Positions 17,666-28,206 of a stretch of DNA of 64,000 nt are shown here, piece after piece. Under the pieces are notes generated by a model. The model worked only from the letters and a program-made list of their open reading frames with translations. It was not told the origin of the DNA and searched no databases. Numbering within the stretch: the stretch's first letter is position 1; the number at the start of each line of letters is the position of its first letter. The position numbers and the translations under genes were made by a program. Source of the DNA: an uncultured Granulosicoccaceae bacterium (GTDB lineage Bacteria > Pseudomonadota > Gammaproteobacteria > CALCKW01); the NCBI GenBank assembly GCA_937965695.1, contig CALCKW010000018.1, forward strand, positions 99,564-163,563. Reading direction: 5' to 3'.

Positions 17666-18433
17666 CTAGCTTCGTTGGCGCACCGCTTCAAACAAGCAAA
17701 CGCCTGCAGCGACTGAAACATTCAAACTTTGTACCGTTCCGGCCATCGGAATAGCAACGAGCTGATCACAATGCTCGCGTGTCAAACGACGCAACCCTTT
17801 GCCTTCGCTACCTAACACTAACGCGGTGGGCTCTTTGAAGTCACAATCGCTATACATAACGTCAGTCTCACCGTCAGTACCAATGCGCCAAATACCGCGT
17901 GTTTGCAACTGCTGTAAGCATCGAGACAAATTGCTTACTTGAAAAAAGGGAACAAATTCGGCAGCACCCGTCGCCACTTTTCGAGCCGTTGCGGTCAACC
18001 CAGCAGCCCGATCTCGCGGCGCGATCACTGCGTGCACTCCAGCAGCATCTGCGCTACGAAGACATGCACCCAGATTGTGTGGGTCTTGAACGCCATCGAG
18101 CACCAGCAACAAGGGTAAAGATATATTGTCGAGCAACTGCCATAACTCTTGCTCGGTGCGCGGCTGATTCGGCATCACCTCTATACAAACGCCCTGATGC
18201 CGCTCATTGTGGCTCAGTTTGTCCAACTGCTCAGAGTCACATCGCTCAATCAAGAGACCTAGATTTGTTGCAATTTCCAACAATGAACCTAAGCGGAGAT
18301 CTTGTCGATTATCCTGAGCGTGCACGCGCACAACAGCTTCGGGCCTACCTTGTAAAACGGCTTCTGCAGCATGCAAGCCATAGACACGGGCAAGTTCCGT
18401 ATCTTTTGATGGCTTTTTTCCACGCTTGCTCAT
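17666..18433 (-). CDS. rlmB: 23S rRNA (guanosine-2'-O-)-methyltransferase RlmB
   Basis: This 255-residue SpoU/TrmH-type (SPOUT) methyltransferase 2'-O-methylates G2251 in the 23S rRNA peptidyl-transferase loop. An N-terminal substrate-binding domain (VYGLHAAEAVLQGRPE) precedes the knotted catalytic domain, with LDGVQDPHNLGACLRSADAAG near residue 118, LVLGSEGKGLRRL near 208 and the C-terminal VQSLNVSVAAGVCLFEA. Its start overlaps the rnr stop by four bases (ATGA). Confidence 0.96.
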   Translation of the reverse strand: MSKRGKKPSKDTELARVYGLHAAEAVLQGRPEAVVRVHAQDNRQDLRLGSLLEIATNLGLLIERCDSEQLDKLSHNERHQGVCIEVMPNQPRTEQELWQLLDNISLPLLLVLDGVQDPHNLGACLRSADAAGVHAVIAPRDRAAGLTATARKVATGAAEFVPFFQVSNLSRCLQQLQTRGIWRIGTDGETDVMYSDCDFKEPTALVLGSEGKGLRRLTREHCDQLVAIPMAGTVQSLNVSVAAGVCLFEAVRQRS

Positions 18434-20685
18434 CGACGCTTACGTCGTGATTTAGATTTCTTCTTGGGCTCGGCTACTTTAGCAAGGTCTAGATCAATTT
18501 TTCGCTCGTCTAAATCCACTCGCGCCACGACCACACGTAGCTTAGTCCCCATGCTGTAAGTTACGCCATGACCTTTACCCACCAATTGCAGTGACACTGG
18601 GTCGAAGTTGTAATAATCGTTAGGCAAATTGCTGATATGGACTAAGCCTTCCACGTAAACAGCAGGCAAATCCACAAACAACCCGAAGGATGTTACCGAT
18701 GCTACAACGCCGTCAAATTCCTCACCGACGCGATCGCTCATATATTCGCACTTGAGCCAGTTTGTGACATCACGGGTCGCGTCGTCTGCACGTCGTTCTG
18801 CGCTTGAGCATTGCTGCCCCAGCATAACCATATCGTTGACGCTGTATCGAAATTGCTTAGCCGCTCCTCCGCTTAAGAAATTCTTAACACCAGCGTTCGC
18901 GATAATCTGCTTCAAGCCTCGGTGCACCAAAAGATCTGGATAACGCCGGATCGGAGATGTGAAATGCGCGTACTCGTCCAATGCCAATCCGAAGTGGCCA
19001 TTGTTTTCAGGTTGATAGACAGCCTGCTTAAGAGAGCGCAACACTGTAATCTGAATTTGCCCTGCGTCCTCTCGTCCTTCGGACGCTGCTAGAACTTTTG
19101 CAATATCCTTTGCACGAGGTTTTTCGCCTCCGCCGAGAGACAGCCCACGCAAAGCCAAATAGGAGCGAAGCTCGTCAAGTTTTTCTGGTTCAGGCCCCTC
19201 GTGCACGCGATACAAGGTTGGAACTTTTTTACGCCCCAATGATCTGGCTGCAGCGATATTAGCCAAAATCATGCACTCTTCTATCAGTCTATGCGCATCA
19301 TTTCGAACTAACGGGACAATCGCATCAATCTTGCGTTCTTCATTAAACTCGATGAGCGTTTCACGGCTCTCGAACTCCATGGCCCCTCGTTTGCGACGGG
19401 TCTTGGTTAACAACTGATACAACTCGTCTAATACTTCCAAATGCGGTAGCAGGGCAGAATTTTCTCGACGTAACAGTTGATCATTTTCGTAGAGCATTGC
19501 CGCGACTTGATCGTAGGTGAATCGCGCATGCGAGCGCATCAAGCCATTGTGGAACTTGGACCGAACAATCTTGCCTTCAGTATCGATCGTCATTTCACAT
19601 ATCATGCAAAGACGGTCAACGTCAGGATTGAGTGAGCACAGTCCGTTGGACAATGCTTCGGGCAACATGGGCACAACACGACCAGGAAAATAGACCGATG
19701 TGCCGCGCTGCTGCGCTGACTCATCCAATGCGCTAGCGGGTTGGACGTAGTGAGCTACGTCAGCGATAGCGACAAAAAGACGCCAACCGTTGCGGCGACG
19801 TTCACAATAGACCGCATCGTCAAAATCTTTGGCGTCCAAGCCGTCGATAGTGACCAGTGGTTTATCCCGCATATCAAAGCGATTCTTTTTATCGGCTTCG
19901 AGCACCTCTGGTGCAATGTCTTTTACCTGGTCGCGTACAGCTTTCGGCCATTCGCAGGGAATTCCATGCGCATGAATGGCTACTTCGATTTCCATTCCCG
20001 GCGTGAGATGCTCTCCCAACACCCGGCTAATTTTGCCAACCGGTGGGCTGCGCCTTGTGGGTTGCTGTACCAGCTCAGCCAGTACAATTTGATTTGGCCG
20101 CGCACCACCTAGATCGCCAGGGGCAATCATCACATCTTGATTGATACGCTTGTTGTCAGGCACAACAAAATTGACACCTTTCTCCACGACCAATCGCCCA
20201 ACTATTGAATCGTTGGCCCGTTCCAGTACTTCGACGAGTACCCCTTCACGACGGCCACGGCGATCAATTCCCGCTACTCGCACGACCGCTCTATCTCCGT
20301 GCAGCACTGCACGCATATCACGTGGCGCAAGATACAAGTCGTCACCGCCATCGTCTGGCTTTAGAAAACCAAAGCCATTGGGGTGGGCAATCACCTGCCC
20401 TCGAAGCAGGTCTTGTTCATCGACAATAACGTAGGCACCGCGGCGGTTTTTCAGTAACTGGCCATCGCGCACCATTGCCTGCAAGCGCCTTCGCAACGCC
20501 TCTTTATCGTCATCGCTGCGCAGGCGCAGGATGCTCTCTAGTTCTTCGCGCGTGGCAGGTGCGCCGGATTCGGCCATTAGATCGAGCAGATGCTCACGCG
20601 AGGCAATCGGTTTAGCGTATTTGCCTTTTTCGCGTTCTTGGTGTGGATCTTGAGAGCCGCTGCGCGGCTTAGATCGTTTTGACAT
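18430..20685 (-). CDS. rnr: Ribonuclease R
   Basis: RNase R is the processive 3'-5' exoribonuclease that degrades structured RNA. The protein has 751 residues from ATG 20685; a TTG six codons upstream is possible. Its domains run N-terminal HTH, two cold-shock domains, the RNB catalytic core (TIDGLDAKDFDDAVY near residue 285, with the aspartate cluster), an S1 domain near residues 630-715 and a basic lysine/arginine tail. It is translationally coupled to rlmB. Confidence 0.96.
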   Translation of the reverse strand: MSKRSKPRSGSQDPHQEREKGKYAKPIASREHLLDLMAESGAPATREELESILRLRSDDDKEALRRRLQAMVRDGQLLKNRRGAYVIVDEQDLLRGQVIAHPNGFGFLKPDDGGDDLYLAPRDMRAVLHGDRAVVRVAGIDRRGRREGVLVEVLERANDSIVGRLVVEKGVNFVVPDNKRINQDVMIAPGDLGGARPNQIVLAELVQQPTRRSPPVGKISRVLGEHLTPGMEIEVAIHAHGIPCEWPKAVRDQVKDIAPEVLEADKKNRFDMRDKPLVTIDGLDAKDFDDAVYCERRRNGWRLFVAIADVAHYVQPASALDESAQQRGTSVYFPGRVVPMLPEALSNGLCSLNPDVDRLCMICEMTIDTEGKIVRSKFHNGLMRSHARFTYDQVAAMLYENDQLLRRENSALLPHLEVLDELYQLLTKTRRKRGAMEFESRETLIEFNEERKIDAIVPLVRNDAHRLIEECMILANIAAARSLGRKKVPTLYRVHEGPEPEKLDELRSYLALRGLSLGGGEKPRAKDIAKVLAASEGREDAGQIQITVLRSLKQAVYQPENNGHFGLALDEYAHFTSPIRRYPDLLVHRGLKQIIANAGVKNFLSGGAAKQFRYSVNDMVMLGQQCSSAERRADDATRDVTNWLKCEYMSDRVGEEFDGVVASVTSFGLFVDLPAVYVEGLVHISNLPNDYYNFDPVSLQLVGKGHGVTYSMGTKLRVVVARVDLDERKIDLDLAKVAEPKKKSKSRRKRR

Positions 20686-20724
20686 AGGTATTCTTTTATC
20701 CAATAAAAAAACCAGACGCGCTCA

Positions 20725-20753
20725 TTGACAGCGACTGGTTGACTGCGTAAATT
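20725..20753 (+). promoter_or_regulatory. Sigma-70 promoter of the tRNA-Leu gene
   Basis: A consensus TTGACA (20725-20730) is followed 17 bases later by TAAATT (20748-20753). The tRNA begins 33 bases downstream, a typical leader length. It fires on the + strand, divergent from rnr. Confidence 0.7.
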
Positions 20754-20759
20754 ACTCGC

Positions 20760-20784
20760 TTTCCGGTAGCGGCGCTAGCGGAAA
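20760..20784. repeat. Interrupted palindrome directly upstream of tRNA-Leu
   Basis: TTTCCG-g-TAGCG-g-CGCTA-g-CGGAAA is symmetric over 25 bases; only the three g positions (two facing each other, one central) break it. It ends one base before the mature tRNA 5' end, so in the primary transcript it would form a leader hairpin next to the RNase P cut site. An operator function is also possible. Confidence 0.55.
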
Positions 20785-20785
20785 A

Positions 20786-20872
20786 GCCGAGGTGGCGGAA
20801 TTGGTAGACGCGCTAGTTTCAGGTATTAGTGGGATAACTCCCGTGGAGGTTCGAGTCCTCTTCTCGGCACCA
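20786..20872 (+). tRNA. tRNA-Leu, anticodon CAG, CCA encoded
   Basis: The acceptor stem GCCGAGG pairs with TCTCGGC (one G-U). The D-arm GGCGGAATTGGTAGACGC is typical of tRNA-Leu. The anticodon stem CTAGT/ATTAG encloses loop TTCAGGT with anticodon CAG. A class II variable arm (GGGATAACTCCC) and the T-arm GAGGTTCGAGTCCTC follow, and 3' CCA is encoded. It lies between purA and rnr on the opposite strand, the position also seen in related gammaproteobacteria. Confidence 0.97.
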
Positions 20873-20880
20873 TCAAATCT

Positions 20881-20898
20881 CTGGGTATCCTAACCCAG
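20881..20898 (+). terminator. Hairpin after tRNA-Leu
   Basis: CTGGGT-N6-ACCCAG forms a 6-bp hairpin eight bases after the CCA end. The T-rich sequence that follows (TGCTTATGCTATTTG) is weak, so it may act as a processing or weak termination signal. Confidence 0.5.
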
Positions 20899-21061
20899 TG
20901 CTTATGCTATTTGTCAGGGCACTTTCAAAACAATAACCACCTAAGCCGGCATTTCATTTAATGCATGCTCTTCGCTGATCAATGTGACCTGAATACTTCA
21001 TGAGCCTAAAAGCGGATGACGCCTGATTTCAACGCACCCGCTTCAAGTACATCGACCGCAA

Positions 21062-23537
<2,476 letters not shown>

Positions 23538-23663
23538 GGCTCTTTAAGAATTACGTCGCTTTGGCGACTGATTGCGCCCAAACCCGACATGCTATCGCGT
23601 TGAGGCCGCACTTGAAAGCACTAGTGTGCTCTATGTTGAAAAATTGGCTATCTAGGGGCTACA

Positions 23664-23849
23664 TCAGTGGAATAGGTATAACAATGCCACCCCGAAGAGC
23701 ATCAACCCCAGTCCAAAGACGCGCAGAGATTGATCCGGCAATTTGCCTAGCTGTTCTACGGTAGATCGATAGCTACGGGGCGAGACAAAGGGCAAAAAAC
23801 CCTCTATGACACAAACTAAAGCCAAAGCGACCCAGAGCTCAGAGCCCAT
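23664..23849 (-). CDS. DUF2065 (YjeT-like) small membrane protein
   Basis: This 61-residue protein has two hydrophobic segments (residues 5-20 and 43-60) flanking the conserved EGFLPFVSPRSYR. It matches the DUF2065/YjeT family that sits next to hflC in most gammaproteobacteria. The function is unknown; the position suggests a link with the HflKC complex. Confidence 0.88.
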   Translation of the reverse strand: MGSELWVALALVCVIEGFLPFVSPRSYRSTVEQLGKLPDQSLRVFGLGLMLFGVALLYLFH

Positions 23850-23882
23850 GGGTCGCCGCCCCGAGGATTAACAGCAGCGCCA

Positions 23883-24752
23883 CTACTTGAGACGCCCACC
23901 GTCAAAGAACTTGAAGAAATCTGAATCAGGATCAAGCACCATAACATCACCGCTTCCCCTGAAACTATCTTCATAAGCACCAAGACTTCGGACAAAGCTA
24001 TAAAACTCGGGATCTTTTCCAAAAGCACTGGCATAAATAGCCGCTGCTTCAGCATCACCTTCACCACGAATAGTCTCAGATTCCGAATAGGCTTCGGCCA
24101 GAATTTCTTCTCGCTGGCGATCAGCATCCGCTCGAATTCCCTTTGCGCGTTCTTGGCCACGAGAGCGAAACGCCTTTGCCACTGTCGCACGCTCCTTACT
24201 CATACGGCTAAAAACGGAATCAGATACATCAGGCGGAAGCTCAACCTTTTTGACACGAACATCCACGATTTCAATGCCGATATCACGCGCATTGAGATCT
24301 GTCTGAACTCGCACTTCTTCCATCAGTGCCAATCGCTCACCACTCACCACTTCTTGAACGGTTCGCTTACCAAAGGCATCCAAAGTTGTCTTCTTGATGA
24401 ACTGGGCCAACAGCTGCGTTGCACGCCGCTCGTCACCACCCGCTGACCGGTAATACTTTTCAGCGTTGTCGATGCGCCACTTAACAAAAGAATCGACAAC
24501 AACGTTTTTCTTTTCGCTGGTCAATACCAATTCAGGCTGAGCATCGAGCGACATAATACGTCGATCAAATTTATAAACTCGCTCTAAAATAGGCAGCTTG
24601 AAATGCAAGCCAGACTCATAGCTCTTGTCTTTAACTTCACCCAAGAACAGTTTTATACCTAGCTCTGTTTCTTTAATGTGGAAAGTACAAGTAGCGGCAA
24701 TCAACAGCGCAAAGCCTGCAGCAAATATTCCAATTCTAGTCATGTTCGACAT
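23883..24752 (-). CDS. hflC: HflC, SPFH-domain modulator of FtsH
   Basis: HflC (289 residues) is an inner-membrane SPFH/band 7 protein with one N-terminal membrane anchor (residues 6-22). It joins HflK in a large periplasm-facing cage around FtsH that restrains its proteolysis. The FKLPILERVYKFDRRIMSLDAQPE segment is typical. Its start overlaps the hflK stop by one base, and DUF2065 follows after 33 bases. Confidence 0.96.
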   Translation of the reverse strand: MSNMTRIGIFAAGFALLIAATCTFHIKETELGIKLFLGEVKDKSYESGLHFKLPILERVYKFDRRIMSLDAQPELVLTSEKKNVVVDSFVKWRIDNAEKYYRSAGGDERRATQLLAQFIKKTTLDAFGKRTVQEVVSGERLALMEEVRVQTDLNARDIGIEIVDVRVKKVELPPDVSDSVFSRMSKERATVAKAFRSRGQERAKGIRADADRQREEILAEAYSESETIRGEGDAEAAAIYASAFGKDPEFYSFVRSLGAYEDSFRGSGDVMVLDPDSDFFKFFDGGRLK

Positions 24753-25930
24753 TAGCGGTCCCTCGAGCGGCTGCTAGTCTTAGAGCGTGTATCACGCTCA
24801 TCTATATATCTTGTGATGGTATCTGGTGATACAGGCGGCTGACTGTTCTGAGCGTTATTTGAGTTCTGCTGAGATTGCCCTTGGCCAATAGGTAAATAGA
24901 GCAGACTGTTGCTTTCATCATCAATCAATACTTTTGACGAGCTGCTCATGACGTCAGTCATTGTGTCTAAATACATACGCTCACGTGTGACGTCTGGTGC
25001 CTTCTTATATTCGACTAACAAATCACTGAAGCGTTTAGATTCACCTTCAGCGGACTTGACTACACGGGTGCGATAACCCTTCGCGTCTTCCAACTGCTGT
25101 AACGCGTCACCGCGTGCCTGTGGAATAACACCATTAGAGTATGCTTCAGCTTCGTTGATATAACCCTGCTCATCCTCTCGCGCTTTGATGGCGTCAGAGA
25201 AAGCAGCCTGTACTTCTGCCGGCGGCTGAGCCGACTCCAGGTTGACGGTGGTAACTAAAATCCCAGCATCATAGAGATCGAGGGTTTCTTGCATCGCCTG
25301 CAAAGTGCGCGCAGCAACAGCGTCACGACCTTGAGTGATGATGAAATCCATGGTCTCTTTACCGATGACTTCGCGCATCGAACTTTCAGCCACATCGCTG
25401 ACTGCACCATCTGCATCACGGTTATTAAAGAGGTAGTCCTCGGCACTCTTAATGACGTACTGAACACCCATGTCGATCTCGACGATATTCTCGTCTTTGG
25501 TCAACACTTGCTCATTGCGTAGCAACGTAGATCGGTTTTGATCGACATTGACGCGCTGCATAGTCTCTAGTGGCCAAGGCCAATGCCAATTAGGGCCCGG
25601 CATACGAGTATCTACATAAGCACCGAAGCGTGTCACAACACCTCGCTCAGCAGGTTGCACGATAAAAAAGCCCGTCGCTAACCACACTAACAACCCTAGG
25701 GCGACAAGAATGCCAATACCCTTACTGCTGAAGTTGATCGGCTGGACATTACCGCCACTTCCACCGCTACCATTAGAAGACCCACCGCCTGAGCCGCCTG
25801 GCTTTCCGCCAAGCACCTGGTTGACCTTTTTCTTGATGTTACCAATAACTTCATCAAGATCTGGCGGACCATTATCGTTTCCGCCCCAAGGATCCCGGTT
25901 CTTGTTACCACCCGGCTCATTCCAGGCCAT
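24752..25930 (-). CDS. hflK: HflK, SPFH-domain modulator of FtsH
   Basis: HflK (392 residues) starts with MAWNEPGGNKNRDPWG, followed by a glycine/serine-rich cytoplasmic segment at about residues 45-62, a transmembrane helix near residues 72-92, the SPFH domain (PAERGVVTRFGAY onward) and a glutamine/asparagine-rich C-terminus. It partners HflC, encoded in overlapping frames just downstream. Confidence 0.96.
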   Translation of the reverse strand: MAWNEPGGNKNRDPWGGNDNGPPDLDEVIGNIKKKVNQVLGGKPGGSGGGSSNGSGGSGGNVQPINFSSKGIGILVALGLLVWLATGFFIVQPAERGVVTRFGAYVDTRMPGPNWHWPWPLETMQRVNVDQNRSTLLRNEQVLTKDENIVEIDMGVQYVIKSAEDYLFNNRDADGAVSDVAESSMREVIGKETMDFIITQGRDAVAARTLQAMQETLDLYDAGILVTTVNLESAQPPAEVQAAFSDAIKAREDEQGYINEAEAYSNGVIPQARGDALQQLEDAKGYRTRVVKSAEGESKRFSDLLVEYKKAPDVTRERMYLDTMTDVMSSSSKVLIDDESNSLLYLPIGQGQSQQNSNNAQNSQPPVSPDTITRYIDERDTRSKTSSRSRDR

Positions 25931-26124
25931 CTGACTCTCCAGTTAGGCGTCGCCGGCAAATTACACCTTCGCGCCAATCAAAATTAAAAAAACTGTTCAA
26001 TCGCCAACAAAGCGATTACTGACAAATCTTGCCAACTGTTTACAGTGGGGTCGCATGACGTTGATTCAAGCCCTAAAATGCAGCTTTTTCCAAAACACCG
26101 CGAGAACAACAGTCTAGCATTTTC

Positions 26125-27423
26125 TTAGGCTTGACCAGCAGCCAATGGTAGTGATTCTAGTTCGACCTGGCCACGTTTTGCCAGTCGCTGCCAAGCGATC
26201 TCGTCGACATCAACTTGCAGCTCGAAACCTCCGTCGTCCACGACATGCTCATCGATGACCGCTCCAAGCTCGTAGAGCTCTGCACGTAGCTTGCCTTGGC
26301 TGGCTAAAAGCGTCAAAACACCCCTGCGACGACTGACCGCAAGATGTTCGACCACTGCGTCGTGTAAAAGATCCAGACCTTCACCAGTCATGGCGCTCAA
26401 CCACACGCGAACTACGCGGCCCTCGTCATCACGATCTATGCGAGGGGCTTCGCCTCTCAGATCAACTTTGTTATATACCGTAAAAGAAGGCACATCAGTC
26501 GCGTCGACCAATTCAAGTACTGAATCGACCTCATGCTCAAACTCGGCTCGGCGAGGATCTGCCGAATCCACAACACGAAGCAAGAGAGTCGCTTCTGCGC
26601 TCTCTTGTAATGTGGCATGAAAAGCCTCTACTAGCTCATGCGGTAAATCACTCACAAAGCCAACCGTATCAACGATAACGGCTTCTAGGCCTGGAAACAG
26701 CTCCAACTTGCGAAGTGTTGGATCAAGCGTCGCAAACAGGCGATCTGCAGCGTAGACGTTGGCATTGGTCAAAGCGTTAAAGAGCGTGGACTTGCCGGCG
26801 TTTGTGTACCCGACCAATGAAACAGTGGCGACTTGTGCACGCTGTCGTGCAGCACGATTAAGCTCACGGCGCTGACGAACTTCATCCAAGTCACGACGCA
26901 GTTTCTTGATGCGAACAGACAGCAAGCGGCGATCGGTTTCAAGCTGCGTCTCACCCGGTCCGCGAAGACCAATACCACCCTTTTGCCGCTCCAGATGTGT
27001 CCAACCACGAACCAGTCGTGTGGACAGGTGCCTCAGTTGAGCCAATTCAACTTGGAGTTTGCCCTCATGACTTCGGGCGCGCTGGGAGAATATGTCGAGT
27101 ATTAAGCCGGTGCGATCGAGCACACGGCACTGTAAAAGCTGTTCAAGATTGCGCTCTTGCGAGGGTGATAAGCTGTGATTAAAAATCACAAGCTCTACCT
27201 CTTCTAATTTGCAACGATCGGCGATTTCTCGGGCTTTACCTGATCCGACAAATAACCTGCTATCAGGTTTGTCGCGAGAGCCACGCACGACATCGACCAC
27301 CACTGCACCCGCAGATGTGGCCAACTCCTGGAATTCTTGGAGGACACCTTCATCTGCGCTGTCGCGGCCTAGATCAAGATGGACTAGCAGTGCGCGGCTA
27401 CCGCCGCCGTGACGCTCAAACAC
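26125..27423 (-). CDS. hflX: GTPase HflX
   Basis: HflX (432 residues) is a ribosome-binding GTPase that splits stalled 70S ribosomes. The N-terminal ligand-binding domain is followed by a coiled linker (GGIGLRGPGETQLETDRRLL), the G domain with G1 GYTNAGKSTLFNAL near residue 205, G3 DTVGF and G4 NKVD, and a C-terminal domain. The start appears to be GTG 27423; no strong ribosome site is visible. It lies 30 bases after hfq. Confidence 0.95.
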   Translation of the reverse strand: MFERHGGGSRALLVHLDLGRDSADEGVLQEFQELATSAGAVVVDVVRGSRDKPDSRLFVGSGKAREIADRCKLEEVELVIFNHSLSPSQERNLEQLLQCRVLDRTGLILDIFSQRARSHEGKLQVELAQLRHLSTRLVRGWTHLERQKGGIGLRGPGETQLETDRRLLSVRIKKLRRDLDEVRQRRELNRAARQRAQVATVSLVGYTNAGKSTLFNALTNANVYAADRLFATLDPTLRKLELFPGLEAVIVDTVGFVSDLPHELVEAFHATLQESAEATLLLRVVDSADPRRAEFEHEVDSVLELVDATDVPSFTVYNKVDLRGEAPRIDRDDEGRVVRVWLSAMTGEGLDLLHDAVVEHLAVSRRRGVLTLLASQGKLRAELYELGAVIDEHVVDDGGFELQVDVDEIAWQRLAKRGQVELESLPLAAGQA

Positions 27424-27453
27424 TATGCAGCATCACTTTACCGTCGAGGGAAA

Positions 27454-27702
27454 TCAGTCGACGTCTCCCTCTTCTATCTCACCTTCGGGGGTGATATTGA
27501 TCGGACGCTGGGGGACTACCGTCGAAATAGCATGCTTGTAAACCATCTGGCTGACACTGTTTTTTAGCAACACCACAAATTGATCAAACGAGTCTATCTG
27601 CCCCTGCAGTTTGATCCCATTGACGAGGTAGATCGATACAGGCACACGCTCGCGGCGCAATGCGTTTAGAAAGGGCTCTTGCAACGTGTGACCCTTGGCC
27701 AT
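27454..27702 (-). CDS. hfq: RNA chaperone Hfq
   Basis: Hfq has 82 residues from ATG 27702, with a strong GGAGAAGGA ribosome site. The Sm1 segment ([39 protein letters not shown]) and Sm2 ([10 protein letters not shown]) are complete. The acidic C-terminal tail is short compared with E. coli. First gene of the hfq-hflX-hflK-hflC run; miaA, the usual upstream neighbour, is not present. Confidence 0.97.
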   Translation of the reverse strand: MAKGHTLQEPFLNALRRERVPVSIYLVNGIKLQGQIDSFDQFVVLLKNSVSQMVYKHAISTVVPQRPINITPEGEIEEGDVD

Positions 27703-28206
27703 TTTTCTTCCTTCTCCTGACAACTAAAGACTCTCACCCATAGCTGACGTTTAACCCTGCATGAACAAAGCACTGAGCTTTGCGAAGGCCCTCACACGAA
27801 AACCTCTTGCTAAAGAAGGTGGCTTCGCGCATCTGGTGAGCCGATAAAGTTCATCGGACAATAGCAGCTCGCAGAAACCAACTCAAATTATATTAGCTCC
27901 ATCAAAGCATCGCGTTGATAACAACGTAAATCGCAAAGTATCTCAAGAACTTAAAGTGAAATTTCGGCACTAAGTTGCTTTAGAAACAGTTGACGTTAAC
28001 GTAAACGTAAATTTAGAATGCTACTCTCTGCCAAAGTGACTGTATTGCTCATCTAAGTTTGATTCGAAAGCGTGAACATGCGAATTTGCAGTAGTTGAAA
28101 CGAAATCTAGCGTGCAGAGCTGAAGTTTTTTGGACCATTGCTGATCTACTCTTTGCGCTAACGGCAGTATGACTGCCGCTAGTCGGCAAACAAAACTGGA
28201 GGAACT
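27703..28206. other. Intergenic region between hfq and prpE
   Basis: I see no gene in these 504 bases. They must hold the divergent promoters for hfq and prpE. Small hairpins occur at 27766-27782 (CAAAGC/GCTTTG). The notable element is the ACGT-rich imperfect palindrome and promoter at 27990-28019, listed separately. Confidence 0.5.
27990..28019 (+). promoter_or_regulatory. Promoter with ACGT-repeat palindrome upstream of prpE
   Basis: TTGACG (27990-27995) and TAGAAT (28014-28019) are 18 bases apart. The -35 and spacer fall in a 22-bp imperfect palindrome (27990-28011, 18 of 22 positions symmetric) with three ACGT units six bases apart. Placement between -35 and -10 is how MerR-family activators bind, and ACGT-containing palindromes are reported for LiuR-type MerR regulators of acyl-CoA catabolism. 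The regulator is therefore an inference. Confidence 0.45.
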
